Positions 48,742-56,601 of a stretch of DNA of 64,000 nt are shown piece after piece (positions within the stretch are counted from its first letter, which is position 1; each line of letters opens with the position of its first letter). A model generated the notes under the pieces. That model was given only the letters and a program-made list of their open reading frames with translations. It did not search any database and was not told the origin of the DNA. The position numbers and the translations under genes are program-made. Source of the stretch: Methylobacterium hispanicum. Its GTDB lineage: Bacteria; Pseudomonadota; Alphaproteobacteria; Rhizobiales; Beijerinckiaceae. Location: positions 33,554 to 97,553 of the forward strand of contig NZ_BPQO01000027.1 in the NCBI RefSeq assembly GCF_022179285.1, read 5' to 3'.

Positions 48742-51129
48742 ATGTTCCGCACCGCGCACACGCTGGTCTTCCTCGCGCCGCTGCTCCTGCCCGTGGCGGG
48801 CTGCGTCAGCATCGCGGGGGACGCCTGCACCGATCCCGACACGACGGCCGGCATCGCGGTCGTCAACGACAAGGACGTCACGCCCCGCAACTGCGACGGC
48901 CGCTTCCTCTCGGCGCGCAACCAGCGCAGCGTCCTGTACACGGGCGAGGATCGGCCGCGCCTCTGGACCGGCGAGGGCACCCGCGAGGCGCAGGACATCG
49001 ACGTGCGCCGGGTCAACGCGCCGCCGCTCGGCTACAACCGGGCGGGGACGGTGACCGGCTACCTCGGCACGCTGAAGCTCAACTACGCGGCCGCCGACGA
49101 AGCCGTGGAGGGCGACGTCGCCGCGCTCCAGAACTCGCTCGGGCGCCGCTTCGACCCCGACCAGAAAGTCTCGGTCGACTTCCGCAAGGCCACGCTCGAC
49201 TACGTCCTCAAGCAGATGCTCGGGGGCGCGCTCGGGCTCAGCTACATCGCGCCGGAGGATCTGGGCGGCTCGGTCACCTTCCGCACCGAGGAGCCGGTGC
49301 CGAAGGCCCAGGTGCTGCAGGTCGTGCGCGACATCCTGGCCCGCAACGGCCTCGAGATGCGCAGCATCAACGGCGTCTTCCACATCGGCAAGCCGGAGCT
49401 GATCGGCTCCATCGAGGCCACCGGCCAGGCCGGCCGCGTCGGCGAGCGGACGACGCGGATCCTGCGCCTGCGCAAGGGCGCGGGCGGCGACCTGCTCGCG
49501 CTCGCCCGTCAGATCGTGCCGCCGAGCATCGAGCTCGTGCAGACGAACAACCCCGACACGATCCTGGTGCGGGCGACCGCCGCCGAGATCGACCAGGCCG
49601 AGAAGCTGATCAAGGGGCTGGTCCAGACCGGGCTGACCGAGGATCGCGTCGCCGTGATCCCGCTGCGCCAGAGCGCGCCTGAGAAGATCGCCGGCCAGCT
49701 CACCGAGTTCTTCCGCAGCCGCAATTCCGATCCGGTCAGCATCGTGCCGCTCGACGGGCAGCAGGCGCTGCTGGTCTCCTCCAAGGCGCCCGGCATGATC
49801 GACGGCGTCCGGCGGCTCGCCGAGGCGATGGACACAGAGGTGCGCGACGAGGTCTCGCTGCGGGTCATCCCGCTGCAGCATCTCGTGGCCGACGAGATCG
49901 CGCAGCGCCTCGCGGTGATCTTCGGCAGCGGCCAAGCCGGCGGCGGCGGACGGGCCGGCACGCTCGCGGGCGGACCTGGCGGACCCGGCGGCCTGGGCGG
50001 GCGGGGCGGTGAGGCCGTGCGGGACCCCGCACCCATCCCGCGCCTCTCGCCGGCCTCGGTCGAGGACGGCGCCCTGCCCTACCCCTACGCGAACGGCCCC
50101 GGCAACGGCCTGCCGCGCGGCGGACCGCCGGCCGAGGCCGCGTCCGGCGGCGGTCTCGGCGCAGGCCAGCAGGGTACCCGCATCGTGGCGGACAAGACCA
50201 GCAACGCGCTGCTCGTCTACTCGAACTACAGCCTCTTCAAGAAGGTGCGCGAGGTGCTGCGCGCCCTCGACGTGCCGCCCGCCCAGGTGGTGATCGAGGC
50301 GACCGTGGTCGAGGTCGAGCTGACCGACCAGCTCCAGACCGGCGTGCAGGTTTTCCTGCAGGGCGCGGGCTTCGTCGTGGGCTCGGGCAACATCGCCGAC
50401 ATCGGCCTCGACGGCCGGACCGCGGCGACCGGTTCGAACACCGGCGGCGGCACCAGCGGCGTCGGCAGCACCGGCAGCGTCGGCGGTGGAGGGAGTAACG
50501 GCTTCGGCGGCGTCGCGGCCATCGGCGCGCGCATCGGCAACGCGCTCCGGGTCGATGCGGTGCTGCGCGCGCTCCAGGGCGTGACCAAGGTGAAGGTGAT
50601 CTCCTCGCCCTACCTCACGGTGCTCAACGGCAAGCAGGCGCGGCTCGTCATCGGCGACCAGATTCCCTACGCGCAGCGCTCGCAATCCGCGAACAACCTC
50701 GGCAACACCACGGTCACGCAGGAGATCGTGATCAAGGATACCGGCATCATCCTCGACATCACGCCGCAGATCCACGTGAACAACTCCGTGGCGCTGAAGG
50801 TCAACCAATCGGTGAGCACGCCCTCGCAATCGGTGCTCGCCGGGAACCTGACGCCGGTCATCTCCACCCGCAGCGTCGAGTCCGACATCCTGCTGCAATC
50901 CGGCCGCACGGTGCTGCTCGCCGGCCTGATCCAGGACCGCCTGGAGCAGCAGGAGGACGGGGTGCCGGTGCTCAAGACGGTGCCGGTCGTGGGCGACTTC
51001 TTCAAGCAGAAGGTCGACAACGTCCGCCGGGTCGAGCTGATCCTGCTGCTCACCCCGCGGGTGACCCGCAACGCCTCGCAGATCGAGGATCTCGCCCGCC
51101 TGCTGCAGGAGCAGGTCCACACCCGCTGA
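48742..51129 (+). CDS. sctC: SctC-position secretin, GspD-like lipoprotein
   Basis: 795 residues. Signal peptide with lipobox (LLLPVAGC, Cys21), so probably lipid-anchored and self-piloted. N0 domain near 125-225, then N1-N2-N3-type repeats (TRILRLRKGAGGDLLALARQIV; VAVIPLRQSAPEKIAGQLTEFF; LRVIPLQHLVADEIAQRLAVIFG), a Gly-rich insert, and the secretin core (VVIEATVVEVELTDQLQTGVQVFLQG...VLNGKQARLVIGDQIPY...ILLQSGRTVLLAGLIQD...VPVVGDFFKQKV). Lipobox, three N-type repeats and VPVLKTVPVVGDFF are closer to type II GspD than to ordinary SctC. It is the only secretin in the locus and so the likely outer-membrane ring. Confidence 0.85.
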   Translation: MFRTAHTLVFLAPLLLPVAGCVSIAGDACTDPDTTAGIAVVNDKDVTPRNCDGRFLSARNQRSVLYTGEDRPRLWTGEGTREAQDIDVRRVNAPPLGYNRAGTVTGYLGTLKLNYAAADEAVEGDVAALQNSLGRRFDPDQKVSVDFRKATLDYVLKQMLGGALGLSYIAPEDLGGSVTFRTEEPVPKAQVLQVVRDILARNGLEMRSINGVFHIGKPELIGSIEATGQAGRVGERTTRILRLRKGAGGDLLALARQIVPPSIELVQTNNPDTILVRATAAEIDQAEKLIKGLVQTGLTEDRVAVIPLRQSAPEKIAGQLTEFFRSRNSDPVSIVPLDGQQALLVSSKAPGMIDGVRRLAEAMDTEVRDEVSLRVIPLQHLVADEIAQRLAVIFGSGQAGGGGRAGTLAGGPGGPGGLGGRGGEAVRDPAPIPRLSPASVEDGALPYPYANGPGNGLPRGGPPAEAASGGGLGAGQQGTRIVADKTSNALLVYSNYSLFKKVREVLRALDVPPAQVVIEATVVEVELTDQLQTGVQVFLQGAGFVVGSGNIADIGLDGRTAATGSNTGGGTSGVGSTGSVGGGGSNGFGGVAAIGARIGNALRVDAVLRALQGVTKVKVISSPYLTVLNGKQARLVIGDQIPYAQRSQSANNLGNTTVTQEIVIKDTGIILDITPQIHVNNSVALKVNQSVSTPSQSVLAGNLTPVISTRSVESDILLQSGRTVLLAGLIQDRLEQQEDGVPVLKTVPVVGDFFKQKVDNVRRVELILLLTPRVTRNASQIEDLARLLQEQVHTR

Positions 51130-51227
51130 CGCGCCGCCGGGAGCCGGACATTGGAACAGGATCTCAGGGTCGGCATGCGATGGCCGGGGCGAGCCGCCCG
51201 GCGCGGTCCATCGCGGTGACGTGCGCG

Positions 51228-51596
51228 ATGCCCCGCTTCATCCTGTGCGGGCTGGTCGGCCTGAGCCTCGGCGGCGTGCCGGCCCTGGCGGCGGATCCCG
51301 GGCGCCCGCCCGCTCCTCCGCCCGATGCCCTCTATCCGGCCCCGACGCTTGCGCCGGGACTTGCGCCCCCGGTCCTCCTGCCGCCTCCGCCGCCGGCGCT
51401 CCTGCCGCGCCCGCTCGTCGACGCGATCGATCTGCGGACCGGGCGCTGCCTCGCGGGTTTCGCGCCCGATGCGGCCGGCTTCTGCCGGCGCCACGACGAC
51501 CCTCCGATCGTCTGCCCGGAGCCGGACCTGTGCGGTGCGGGGCCGCCGAGCCTCACGCCCTACGGCATCGGGCCGGCGCTGCGCCTGAACTACTAG
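51228..51596 (+). CDS. Small Pro-rich exported protein
   Basis: 122 residues from ATG 51228, chosen because a good signal peptide (MPRFILCGLVGLSLGGVPALAA) starts there; an in-frame ATG at 51180 is the alternative. The mature protein has a Pro-rich stretch (PPPPDALYPAPTLAPGL...LLPPPPPALLPRP) followed by five cysteines near the C-terminus. Such short Pro/Cys-rich proteins are frequent in Methylobacterium envelopes. No link to secretion beyond its place behind sctC. Confidence 0.55.
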   Translation: MPRFILCGLVGLSLGGVPALAADPGRPPAPPPDALYPAPTLAPGLAPPVLLPPPPPALLPRPLVDAIDLRTGRCLAGFAPDAAGFCRRHDDPPIVCPEPDLCGAGPPSLTPYGIGPALRLNY

Positions 51597-51656
51597 AAGA
51601 CCTGCGCCCGCGCGGACGCCTGCCCGCCCCCAGGACCATTCCCCTCCGGAGTTCGC

Positions 51657-52046
51657 ATGAGATTCATCGGCCTCGCGCTCGCCCTGGCCTGCGGCACGGC
51701 CTCCGGTGCGGAGGCGCGGCACGCGGCTCCGCCGCGCGACCTCGAATGCCGCGACATCCGCCGCCTGGGCGACAATTTCCTGCTCGACCTGCGCATCCGG
51801 CTGGTGTTCTCGCGCGCCCGGCACAGCTACGTCCGGCTCGAGAATACCGGACGCGGCTGGCAGCCGGTGGCGGAGCGCCCCTACCTCGCCGTCGAGCCGA
51901 CCCGGATCGTGCTCGCGGACAACCCCTCCTTCACCACCTACATTGAGCGGCTGACCGGCGACTACTATCACGTGGACCGCACCGGCGCCGGCCTCTCCGT
52001 CTGGGGCCGCTGCGCCCTCGTGGGCGGTCTGAACCGGCTGTTCTAG
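51657..52046 (+). CDS. Exported hypothetical protein
   Basis: 129 residues with a signal peptide (1-20, GTASGAEA). The mature part is beta-rich (LLDLRIRLVFSRARHSYVRLENTGRGWQPVAERPYLAVEPTRIVLADNPSFTTYIERLTGDYYHVD) with two cysteines. Family not recognised. A CTCCGGAGTT stretch gives a ribosome-binding site. Confidence 0.6.
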   Translation: MRFIGLALALACGTASGAEARHAAPPRDLECRDIRRLGDNFLLDLRIRLVFSRARHSYVRLENTGRGWQPVAERPYLAVEPTRIVLADNPSFTTYIERLTGDYYHVDRTGAGLSVWGRCALVGGLNRLF

Positions 52047-52078
52047 CCCGGGACCCGGAGGTGCCGCGGCGCGCCGGG

Positions 52079-52498
52079 TCAGCGGCGCCGGTCGAGGGCA
52101 CGGCGATCCTCGGCCTCGATCTCCCGGCGACGCTCCGCCTCCCGCGCCGCATCGCGCCGCAGATCCTCCCGCCGTTCGAGGGCCCGCCGGTCGTCTTCGC
52201 GCAAGTCGTCGCGGCGCAAGTCGTCGCGGCGCAAGTCGTCGCGGCGCAAGTCGTCGCGGCGCAAGTCGTCGCGGCGCAAGTCGTCGCGGCGCATCTCCTC
52301 GTGCCGCCGCTGCTCCCGCATCCGCAGGCCGAGTTCGTATTCCCGGCGCTCGAGCTCCTGCATGATCAGGCTGTCCTGCGCCCGAGCTGGGGCCCCGGCG
52401 CCGCCGAGAAGCGTGAGCGCCAGGAGCGCTGCCGCGAGGGCTGCCGGCAGAGCCCTGCGCGGGATCGGGGCAGGTGCGCTCGCCGCCCGGGACAGCAC
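52079..52498 (-). CDS. Exported protein with RRDDL repeats
   Basis: 139 residues from GTG 52498 (start uncertain; no strong ribosome-binding site). Hydrophobic signal peptide (ALPAALAAALLALTLLGGAGAPARA), then a highly charged helix: ELERREYELGLRMREQRRHEE, six copies of a five-residue RRDDL unit, and an Arg/Glu/Ala tail. It would form a long single charged helix in the periplasm. The repeats come from a perfect 15-base tandem array, so length may vary between strains. Confidence 0.55.
   Translation of the reverse strand: MLSRAASAPAPIPRRALPAALAAALLALTLLGGAGAPARAQDSLIMQELERREYELGLRMREQRRHEEMRRDDLRRDDLRRDDLRRDDLRRDDLRRDDLREDDRRALERREDLRRDAAREAERRREIEAEDRRALDRRR
52201..52290. repeat. Six perfect 15-bp tandem repeats
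   Basis: Unit GCAAGTCGTCGCGGC, six identical copies without a mismatch, flanked by partly matching units. Lies inside the RRDDL-repeat gene and adds five residues per unit in frame. Confidence 0.95.
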
Positions 52499-52588
52499 AG
52501 GTGCGGTCCGGCACGCGCACGACGGAACCGAGAGCGGGAATAGTCTATTGAGTTCCCAAATCCCGCATCCCGTCAAGGGCAATCGACC

Positions 52589-52774
52589 ATGCCGAGCCGC
52601 ACGATCACCGAAATTATTCAGATGTACTCGACCGGGATCATCTCGCGCGAGTGTCTCGAACACGAGATCCGCTCCTGGAATGGGGAGGACGAGCCGGAGA
52701 CGAAGCCCCGCGAGGCCGAGGGCTGCATCGTGCTCTATCCCGACGCTTCGGGAACATGGCGCGCCGCCGCCTGA
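52589..52774 (+). CDS. Small acidic hypothetical protein
   Basis: 61 residues: PSRTITEIIQMYSTGIISRECLEHEIRSWN forms one helix, followed by an acidic linker and a short strand (GCIVLYPDASGTWRA). The preceding 50 bases are AT-richer than the surroundings and include CAAGGGCAATC as a possible ribosome-binding site, consistent with its own promoter. Divergent from the RRDDL-repeat gene. Family not recognised. Confidence 0.5.
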   Translation: MPSRTITEIIQMYSTGIISRECLEHEIRSWNGEDEPETKPREAEGCIVLYPDASGTWRAAA

Positions 52775-52823
52775 GCGACCCGCCCGCGACAGGCGCCCGA
52801 CCGCGCGGCGGCCGGCGCCGACC

Positions 52824-53201
52824 TCACGCGATCCGGTCATGGAGACCGGACAGTTCCTGCAGGCAGGCGTCGAGGCTGGGCAGATCAAGCTCGCTGTCGG
52901 CCAGATCCGTCACGAGATGGAGGCTGTCGTCGGCGGCAAGACCGACCCGGACGACCCGGCCCGTCGAGGCCTGATGACCGGCTTGCATGAGCGCGCGCCG
53001 CAGACGGTCGCCGTCCGCCCGCCGTGCGAGACGGGCGAGGCCGACGAAGACCCGGGACCCGTCCGGAGCCGGGGTAAGGGAGAGCGTCCCGGTCGAGGCG
53101 AAGGCGAAGCTGAGGCTGCCGTCGCGGGCCGGCCTCAGCGGCAGGCCGAGCCGGTCCGCGAAGCTCTGACCCAACAGCAGGAAGCCGCGCCCGAAGCTCA
53201 C
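52824..53201 (-). CDS. CesT-like chaperone downstream of sctW
   Basis: 125 residues from GTG 53201 overlapping the sctW stop (GTGA). An N-terminal helix GFLLLGQSFADRLGLPL, strands GSLSFAFASTGTLSLTPAPDGSRVFVGLARL, helix GDRLRRALMQAG, strands RVVRVGLAADDSLHLVTDL and a C-terminal helix give a small class I chaperone. Coupling to the gatekeeper gene suggests a role like SycN/YscB, the chaperones of YopN. Confidence 0.7.
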   Translation of the reverse strand: MSFGRGFLLLGQSFADRLGLPLRPARDGSLSFAFASTGTLSLTPAPDGSRVFVGLARLARRADGDRLRRALMQAGHQASTGRVVRVGLAADDSLHLVTDLADSELDLPSLDACLQELSGLHDRIA

Positions 53202-54391
53202 CGGGTCTCCTCCTGGCCCTTCGCGTAGACGCCCTCCTCCGCCGCGACGATCTCGTCGAGGATGGCGAGGATCGCCTTGACCTGCTGCAGGCGCGCGGGA
53301 AGCGAGGGCATCACGTCGTCGGGCAGCTCGCCGTGCAGGCCGCGCAGGCCGTTGGTGAAGGCAAGCTGCACCCCGAGGCCCTGCTCGGCGAAGCTGCCGA
53401 GCAGGCGCCGGGCATCCGCCGCCCCCGCGCCCGCCAGGGCGGCGAAGTTCAGCATCCGGCTCGTGAGGGCGGTCACGTCGGCACCGCGGCGGTCGGCCGG
53501 GAGACCGCGCTCGGTCAACTGGACAAGATCGCCCATCCCGTCGAGGGCCGACTGCATCTTCTTCAGCTTGCCGAGTTCGGTGAGCAGCCCGTGCAGGAAG
53601 AGCGGGTCGGTCGAGGGGCCGGTGCTGCCGAGGTCCCGTCCCGCCGCCGCCATGAAGGTCTCGACCGCCGCGTCGAAGTTCGTGAGGAGCGCGAACTTGC
53701 CGAGCGCGTCGAAGAGCTGGCCCATATGCGGGGTGTCGCGCAGCATTGCCCGGTAGACGTCCCGCACCGTCGCCGGATCGGTCTCCAGGGTCTCGGCCGC
53801 GCGCGAGGCGACGGCCGCCGCCGCGAAGCCAGCCCGCACGTCGCGCCCGACCGCGCTCGTCTCGAACGCGCTGCGCGCTTCGTCGAGCAGGGCGAGAAAG
53901 GCCGGCTCCGCCCCGCCGGCCTCGAACTGCGCGCGGGCGATCTCCAGCCCCGCATACTGGTGGGTGACGTCGGCGTCGAAGGCCTGGAGGGCGGCGAGCA
54001 CGTCCTCCTTGGTGGGGGCCGAGCCCCCCTTTCCGGTCCCGGCCAGGAGGTCTTGGAAGGATTGCAGCGTCTCGACGAGATCGACGAGCTCGGTCTCCCG
54101 CGGCATGTCGGGGAGTTCGTCGAGATACTCGCGCAGGCGCGCGAGCGCTTCCGGATAGGCGGCCTGGCCCTGGCGCACGCTGCGCTGGCCGAGCGACTTC
54201 TTGTCGGCCCGGTGGGCGACCGACATGCCGATCTCCTCGGCCGCGTCGGCGAGCTTGGCCTCGTCGGAGGCGAGGGTCACGGTCTCGCCGCGGTAGCTGC
54301 CGCGGGCCTCCTCCATGACCTCGCCGCCGACGGGCGAGATCGCGTTGAAGGTCGCGATATTCTGCCGGGTGATCTCGGCGGAACCGGACAT
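53198..54391 (-). CDS. sctW: SctW, gatekeeper protein
   Basis: 397 residues. An N-terminal disordered secretion region (1-50), then helical X-bundle repeats (YPEALARLREYLDELPDMPRETELVDLVETLQSFQDLLAG; YRAMLRDTPHMGQLFDALGKFALLTNFDAAVETFMAAAGRDLGS). The C-terminal TyeA-like part is LLTELGKLKKMQSALDGMGDLVQL...LPARLQQVKAILAILDEIVAAEEGVY. The length matches fused gatekeepers such as InvE/MxiC. It blocks effector export until host contact. It lies between the needle gene and a chaperone gene. Confidence 0.82.
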   Translation of the reverse strand: MSGSAEITRQNIATFNAISPVGGEVMEEARGSYRGETVTLASDEAKLADAAEEIGMSVAHRADKKSLGQRSVRQGQAAYPEALARLREYLDELPDMPRETELVDLVETLQSFQDLLAGTGKGGSAPTKEDVLAALQAFDADVTHQYAGLEIARAQFEAGGAEPAFLALLDEARSAFETSAVGRDVRAGFAAAAVASRAAETLETDPATVRDVYRAMLRDTPHMGQLFDALGKFALLTNFDAAVETFMAAAGRDLGSTGPSTDPLFLHGLLTELGKLKKMQSALDGMGDLVQLTERGLPADRRGADVTALTSRMLNFAALAGAGAADARRLLGSFAEQGLGVQLAFTNGLRGLHGELPDDVMPSLPARLQQVKAILAILDEIVAAEEGVYAKGQEETR

Positions 54392-54418
54392 CGCTGCTCC
54401 CCGGGCTCCTGCCCTGCC

Positions 54419-54736
54419 TCAGGCGACGTTGCGCGCCACCGACTTGAGCGTGTCGGAGACCGTCTTCAGCATGTTGGTGCGCAGGTTGCTGATGGCGGAC
54501 CACGAGTTCATCGCCATCTGCATCGAGAACATCTTCTCGGTGTCCGACAGGTTGGCGTTCTGCTCGATGTTGCGGATGTCGTTCTCGATGCTCTTCATCT
54601 GCCCCTGGAGGTAGTTCTGCCGCCAGATCAGGTCGAAGCCGTCGTAGCTCTTGAAGTTCGTCGCGTAGGTGCCGCGCGTGTTGTCCGTGGCGCCGTAGAA
54701 CGAGTACGTTCCGGTCGGTGCTGCACTGCCTGCCAT
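54419..54736 (-). CDS. sctF: SctF, needle subunit
   Basis: 105 residues with GGAGAG before the ATG. The C-terminal half has the needle-protein hairpin: IENDIRNIEQNANLSDTEKMFSMQMAMNSWSAISNLRTNMLKTVSDTLKSVARNVA, comparable to the WS...K..D..K..I pattern of PrgI/EscF/YscF. The N-terminal 40 residues (Gly/Tyr/Thr/Asn-rich, SFYGATDNTRGTYATNF) make it longer than the usual 70-85. Position next to a YscE-like gene and the gatekeeper supports the call. Confidence 0.82.
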   Translation of the reverse strand: MAGSAAPTGTYSFYGATDNTRGTYATNFKSYDGFDLIWRQNYLQGQMKSIENDIRNIEQNANLSDTEKMFSMQMAMNSWSAISNLRTNMLKTVSDTLKSVARNVA

Positions 54737-54765
54737 GGGGAATCTCTCCTCGGATCTGTGATGGG

Positions 54766-55002
54766 CTAATCGGTGGGTGCGGCGGCCAGGAGGTCGCGCG
54801 CGGTGACGAGCGCGGCGCGGAGGCTCTGCGTCGGCGCGCGGTGGCGCGGGTCGAGGCCGGCCCGCAGCTGCACCTCGACCCGGTCGAGGGCGGCGTCGAG
54901 GCGCGCCAGGGACGCGCGGCGGACCTCGCCGCCCGACGGACCCCGCAGCGCCTCCTCGAGGTCTGTCATGCCGAAGGACGGCTCGGGGCGGTCCGCGTCC
55001 AT
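54766..55002 (-). CDS. YscE/EscE-like needle co-chaperone
   Basis: 78 residues: MTDLEEALRGPSGGEVRRASLARLDAALDRVEVQLRAGLDPRHRAPTQSLRAALVTARDLL is the two-helix pattern of the YscE/EscE/SsaE family (LE..L..d..g..R..ll..L..a...L...L..GL). With a TPR partner these keep the needle subunit unpolymerised. It lies directly upstream of sctF; its ATG overlaps the stop of the Crp-like gene (TGATG). Confidence 0.7.
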   Translation of the reverse strand: MDADRPEPSFGMTDLEEALRGPSGGEVRRASLARLDAALDRVEVQLRAGLDPRHRAPTQSLRAALVTARDLLAAAPTD

Positions 55003-55859
55003 CAGCAATCCTCCACGGCCAAGCCCTCGAGCCGGGCCCGGTCGAGGATCAGGATGCAGCGATCCGCGACGGCGATCCAGCCGGCGCGCTCCCAGGTCTT
55101 GAGGACACGGTTGACGTTCCCGCGCGAGCCGCGCGCCATCAGGCCGAGGTCGGTCTGCGTCACCGTGCTGCCCAGCGTGCCGACCTCGCGGCCGCGATAC
55201 TGCGCGCGCGTGCCGAGATGGCCCGCTAGCCGGAGCACGGACTGGGCCAGCCGCGCCGAGAGGGTCTTGAGGCTGAGGTCGCGGGTCAGCATCACGTAGC
55301 CGCGATAGCGGCGCGCCACGACCCGGCCGAGCGCCGCGCCGATCTCGGGATAGCGGTCCGAGAGAAGACGCAGGGTCTGCGCGGGGATGCCGGCGGTCAC
55401 GACCGGGCCGATCGCCGTGGCCATGTCGCAATAGGTCGAGCCATCGAACACGCCGAGCTCCCCGAAGCTCTCGCCGGGCGGCAGGATGGCGTGCAGGACG
55501 GCCGACCCGTCCTCCATCAGCGAGGCGATGCGGACGTGGCCGGAGACGACGAAGTACAGGTACGCCGCCTCGTCGTCCTGGAGGTAGATGAAGCCGTTAT
55601 GGGCGTGGCGACGGCGCAGCGCCGCCTTGTCCAGCGCGGCCCTGGCCTCGGCACCCAGGCCGGCGAAGTCGCGCGAGCGGGCGAAGAGCCCGACCGGAGG
55701 GGCGTCGCCGAACCGCGCCATCTCCGGTCCCGGCGCCTTGTCGCGCAGGGATTGCGGCGGCGCGCGGCGGGCCTCGACGAGGGTGGAATCGGAGAAGACC
55801 GGAGCACGGGCGTGCAGCGCATCCAGGGGTGCGGGCCGGCCGCTCTGCTCCTGATCCAT
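55002..55859 (-). CDS. Crp/Fnr-family regulator in the needle operon
   Basis: 285 residues. An N-terminal extension of about 60 residues precedes the cyclic-nucleotide-binding-type barrel (FIYLQDDEAAYLYFVVSGHVRIASLMEDGSAVLHAILPPGESFGELGVFDGSTYCDMATAIG). The C-terminal Crp helix-turn-helix is TQTDLGLMARGSRGNVNRVLKTWERAGWIAV. No Fnr-type cysteine cluster is visible at the N-terminus. It heads the operon with the YscE-like gene, sctF and sctW and is a candidate for reading the TGT-N10-ACA-like sites in this locus (inference). Confidence 0.85.
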   Translation of the reverse strand: MDQEQSGRPAPLDALHARAPVFSDSTLVEARRAPPQSLRDKAPGPEMARFGDAPPVGLFARSRDFAGLGAEARAALDKAALRRRHAHNGFIYLQDDEAAYLYFVVSGHVRIASLMEDGSAVLHAILPPGESFGELGVFDGSTYCDMATAIGPVVTAGIPAQTLRLLSDRYPEIGAALGRVVARRYRGYVMLTRDLSLKTLSARLAQSVLRLAGHLGTRAQYRGREVGTLGSTVTQTDLGLMARGSRGNVNRVLKTWERAGWIAVADRCILILDRARLEGLAVEDC

Positions 55860-56070
55860 CGTGCCCCCCGCTCGGTCAGGGTCCATCCATAGCGGAGCGA
55901 CAGCTCGGAAGCTTGATTGGTATTGCGGTTCGGGAGGGTGCCTGTACGTAGGGTTTCCGGATTCGGTTTCAATAATCCTCCGGCTCACCGAAGGCGGGGT
56001 GCTGTGCTCAACGGTACAGGTCCGGGCGTGCCGGCGGCCTATCGTGCCGGCGCGAACCAGCGGGGCCGGC

Positions 56071-56514
56071 GTGGCATATTCGGACGGATCGACGATCGGC
56101 GAGGCGCTGCGGGCGCTGCTGGGGCCGGAGGCCGGCCTGGATGCCGACGGCCGGGTACGCCTCGATTTCCGGGGCGACGTGACGCTCGTGCTCGAATGCC
56201 CGGCCGGGGCGGAGGTCGCCTTCCTGCACGCGGCGGTGCTGCGCAGCGACGCGGCCGAGCACCTGCGCAGCGCCCTGTCGTGGAACCTGTTCGGGCTGCC
56301 GCTGCCCGGGGCGTGGCTCGCCTTCGATGCCCCGGAGCGGACGATCCTGCTGTGCCGGACCGTCCCGCGGCGCTGCGATGGCGGGCAGCTCGACACCATC
56401 CTGGCCGAGCATCTGGGCGCGGTCGCGACCCTGCGCGAGCGGTTCGCCGCCGCGTCCGGCGAGCCCGAGGCCGCACAACCCTTCGCCTCCGAGAGCTACA
56501 CCTTCCGCCTGTAG
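56071..56514 (+). CDS. CesT-like T3SS chaperone for the large effector
   Basis: 147 residues from GTG 56071. TIGEALRALLGPEAGLDADGRVRLDFRGDVTLVLECPAGAEVAFLHAAVLR, HLRSALSWNLFGLPLPGAWLAFDAPERTILLCRTVPR and a final helix RCDGGQLDTILAEHLGAVATLRERFAA match the CesT pattern (conserved LN/WN, LPG, LAFD). The end is ESYTFRL. Lies 87 bases before the 1411-residue gene, its probable client. The frame is open to 55861 but the upstream part is not CesT-like. The 55860-56070 gap is a divergent promoter region. Confidence 0.8.
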   Translation: MAYSDGSTIGEALRALLGPEAGLDADGRVRLDFRGDVTLVLECPAGAEVAFLHAAVLRSDAAEHLRSALSWNLFGLPLPGAWLAFDAPERTILLCRTVPRRCDGGQLDTILAEHLGAVATLRERFAAASGEPEAAQPFASESYTFRL

Positions 56515-56601
56515 GGCCGCCCGTCCCCAGGAGCCCCCGCGCCGCCGGAGGGGCCTGCGGCCGGACTGCCCCTCCTTCCCGCTCCGAACCCGAGCCGCGC
56601 C

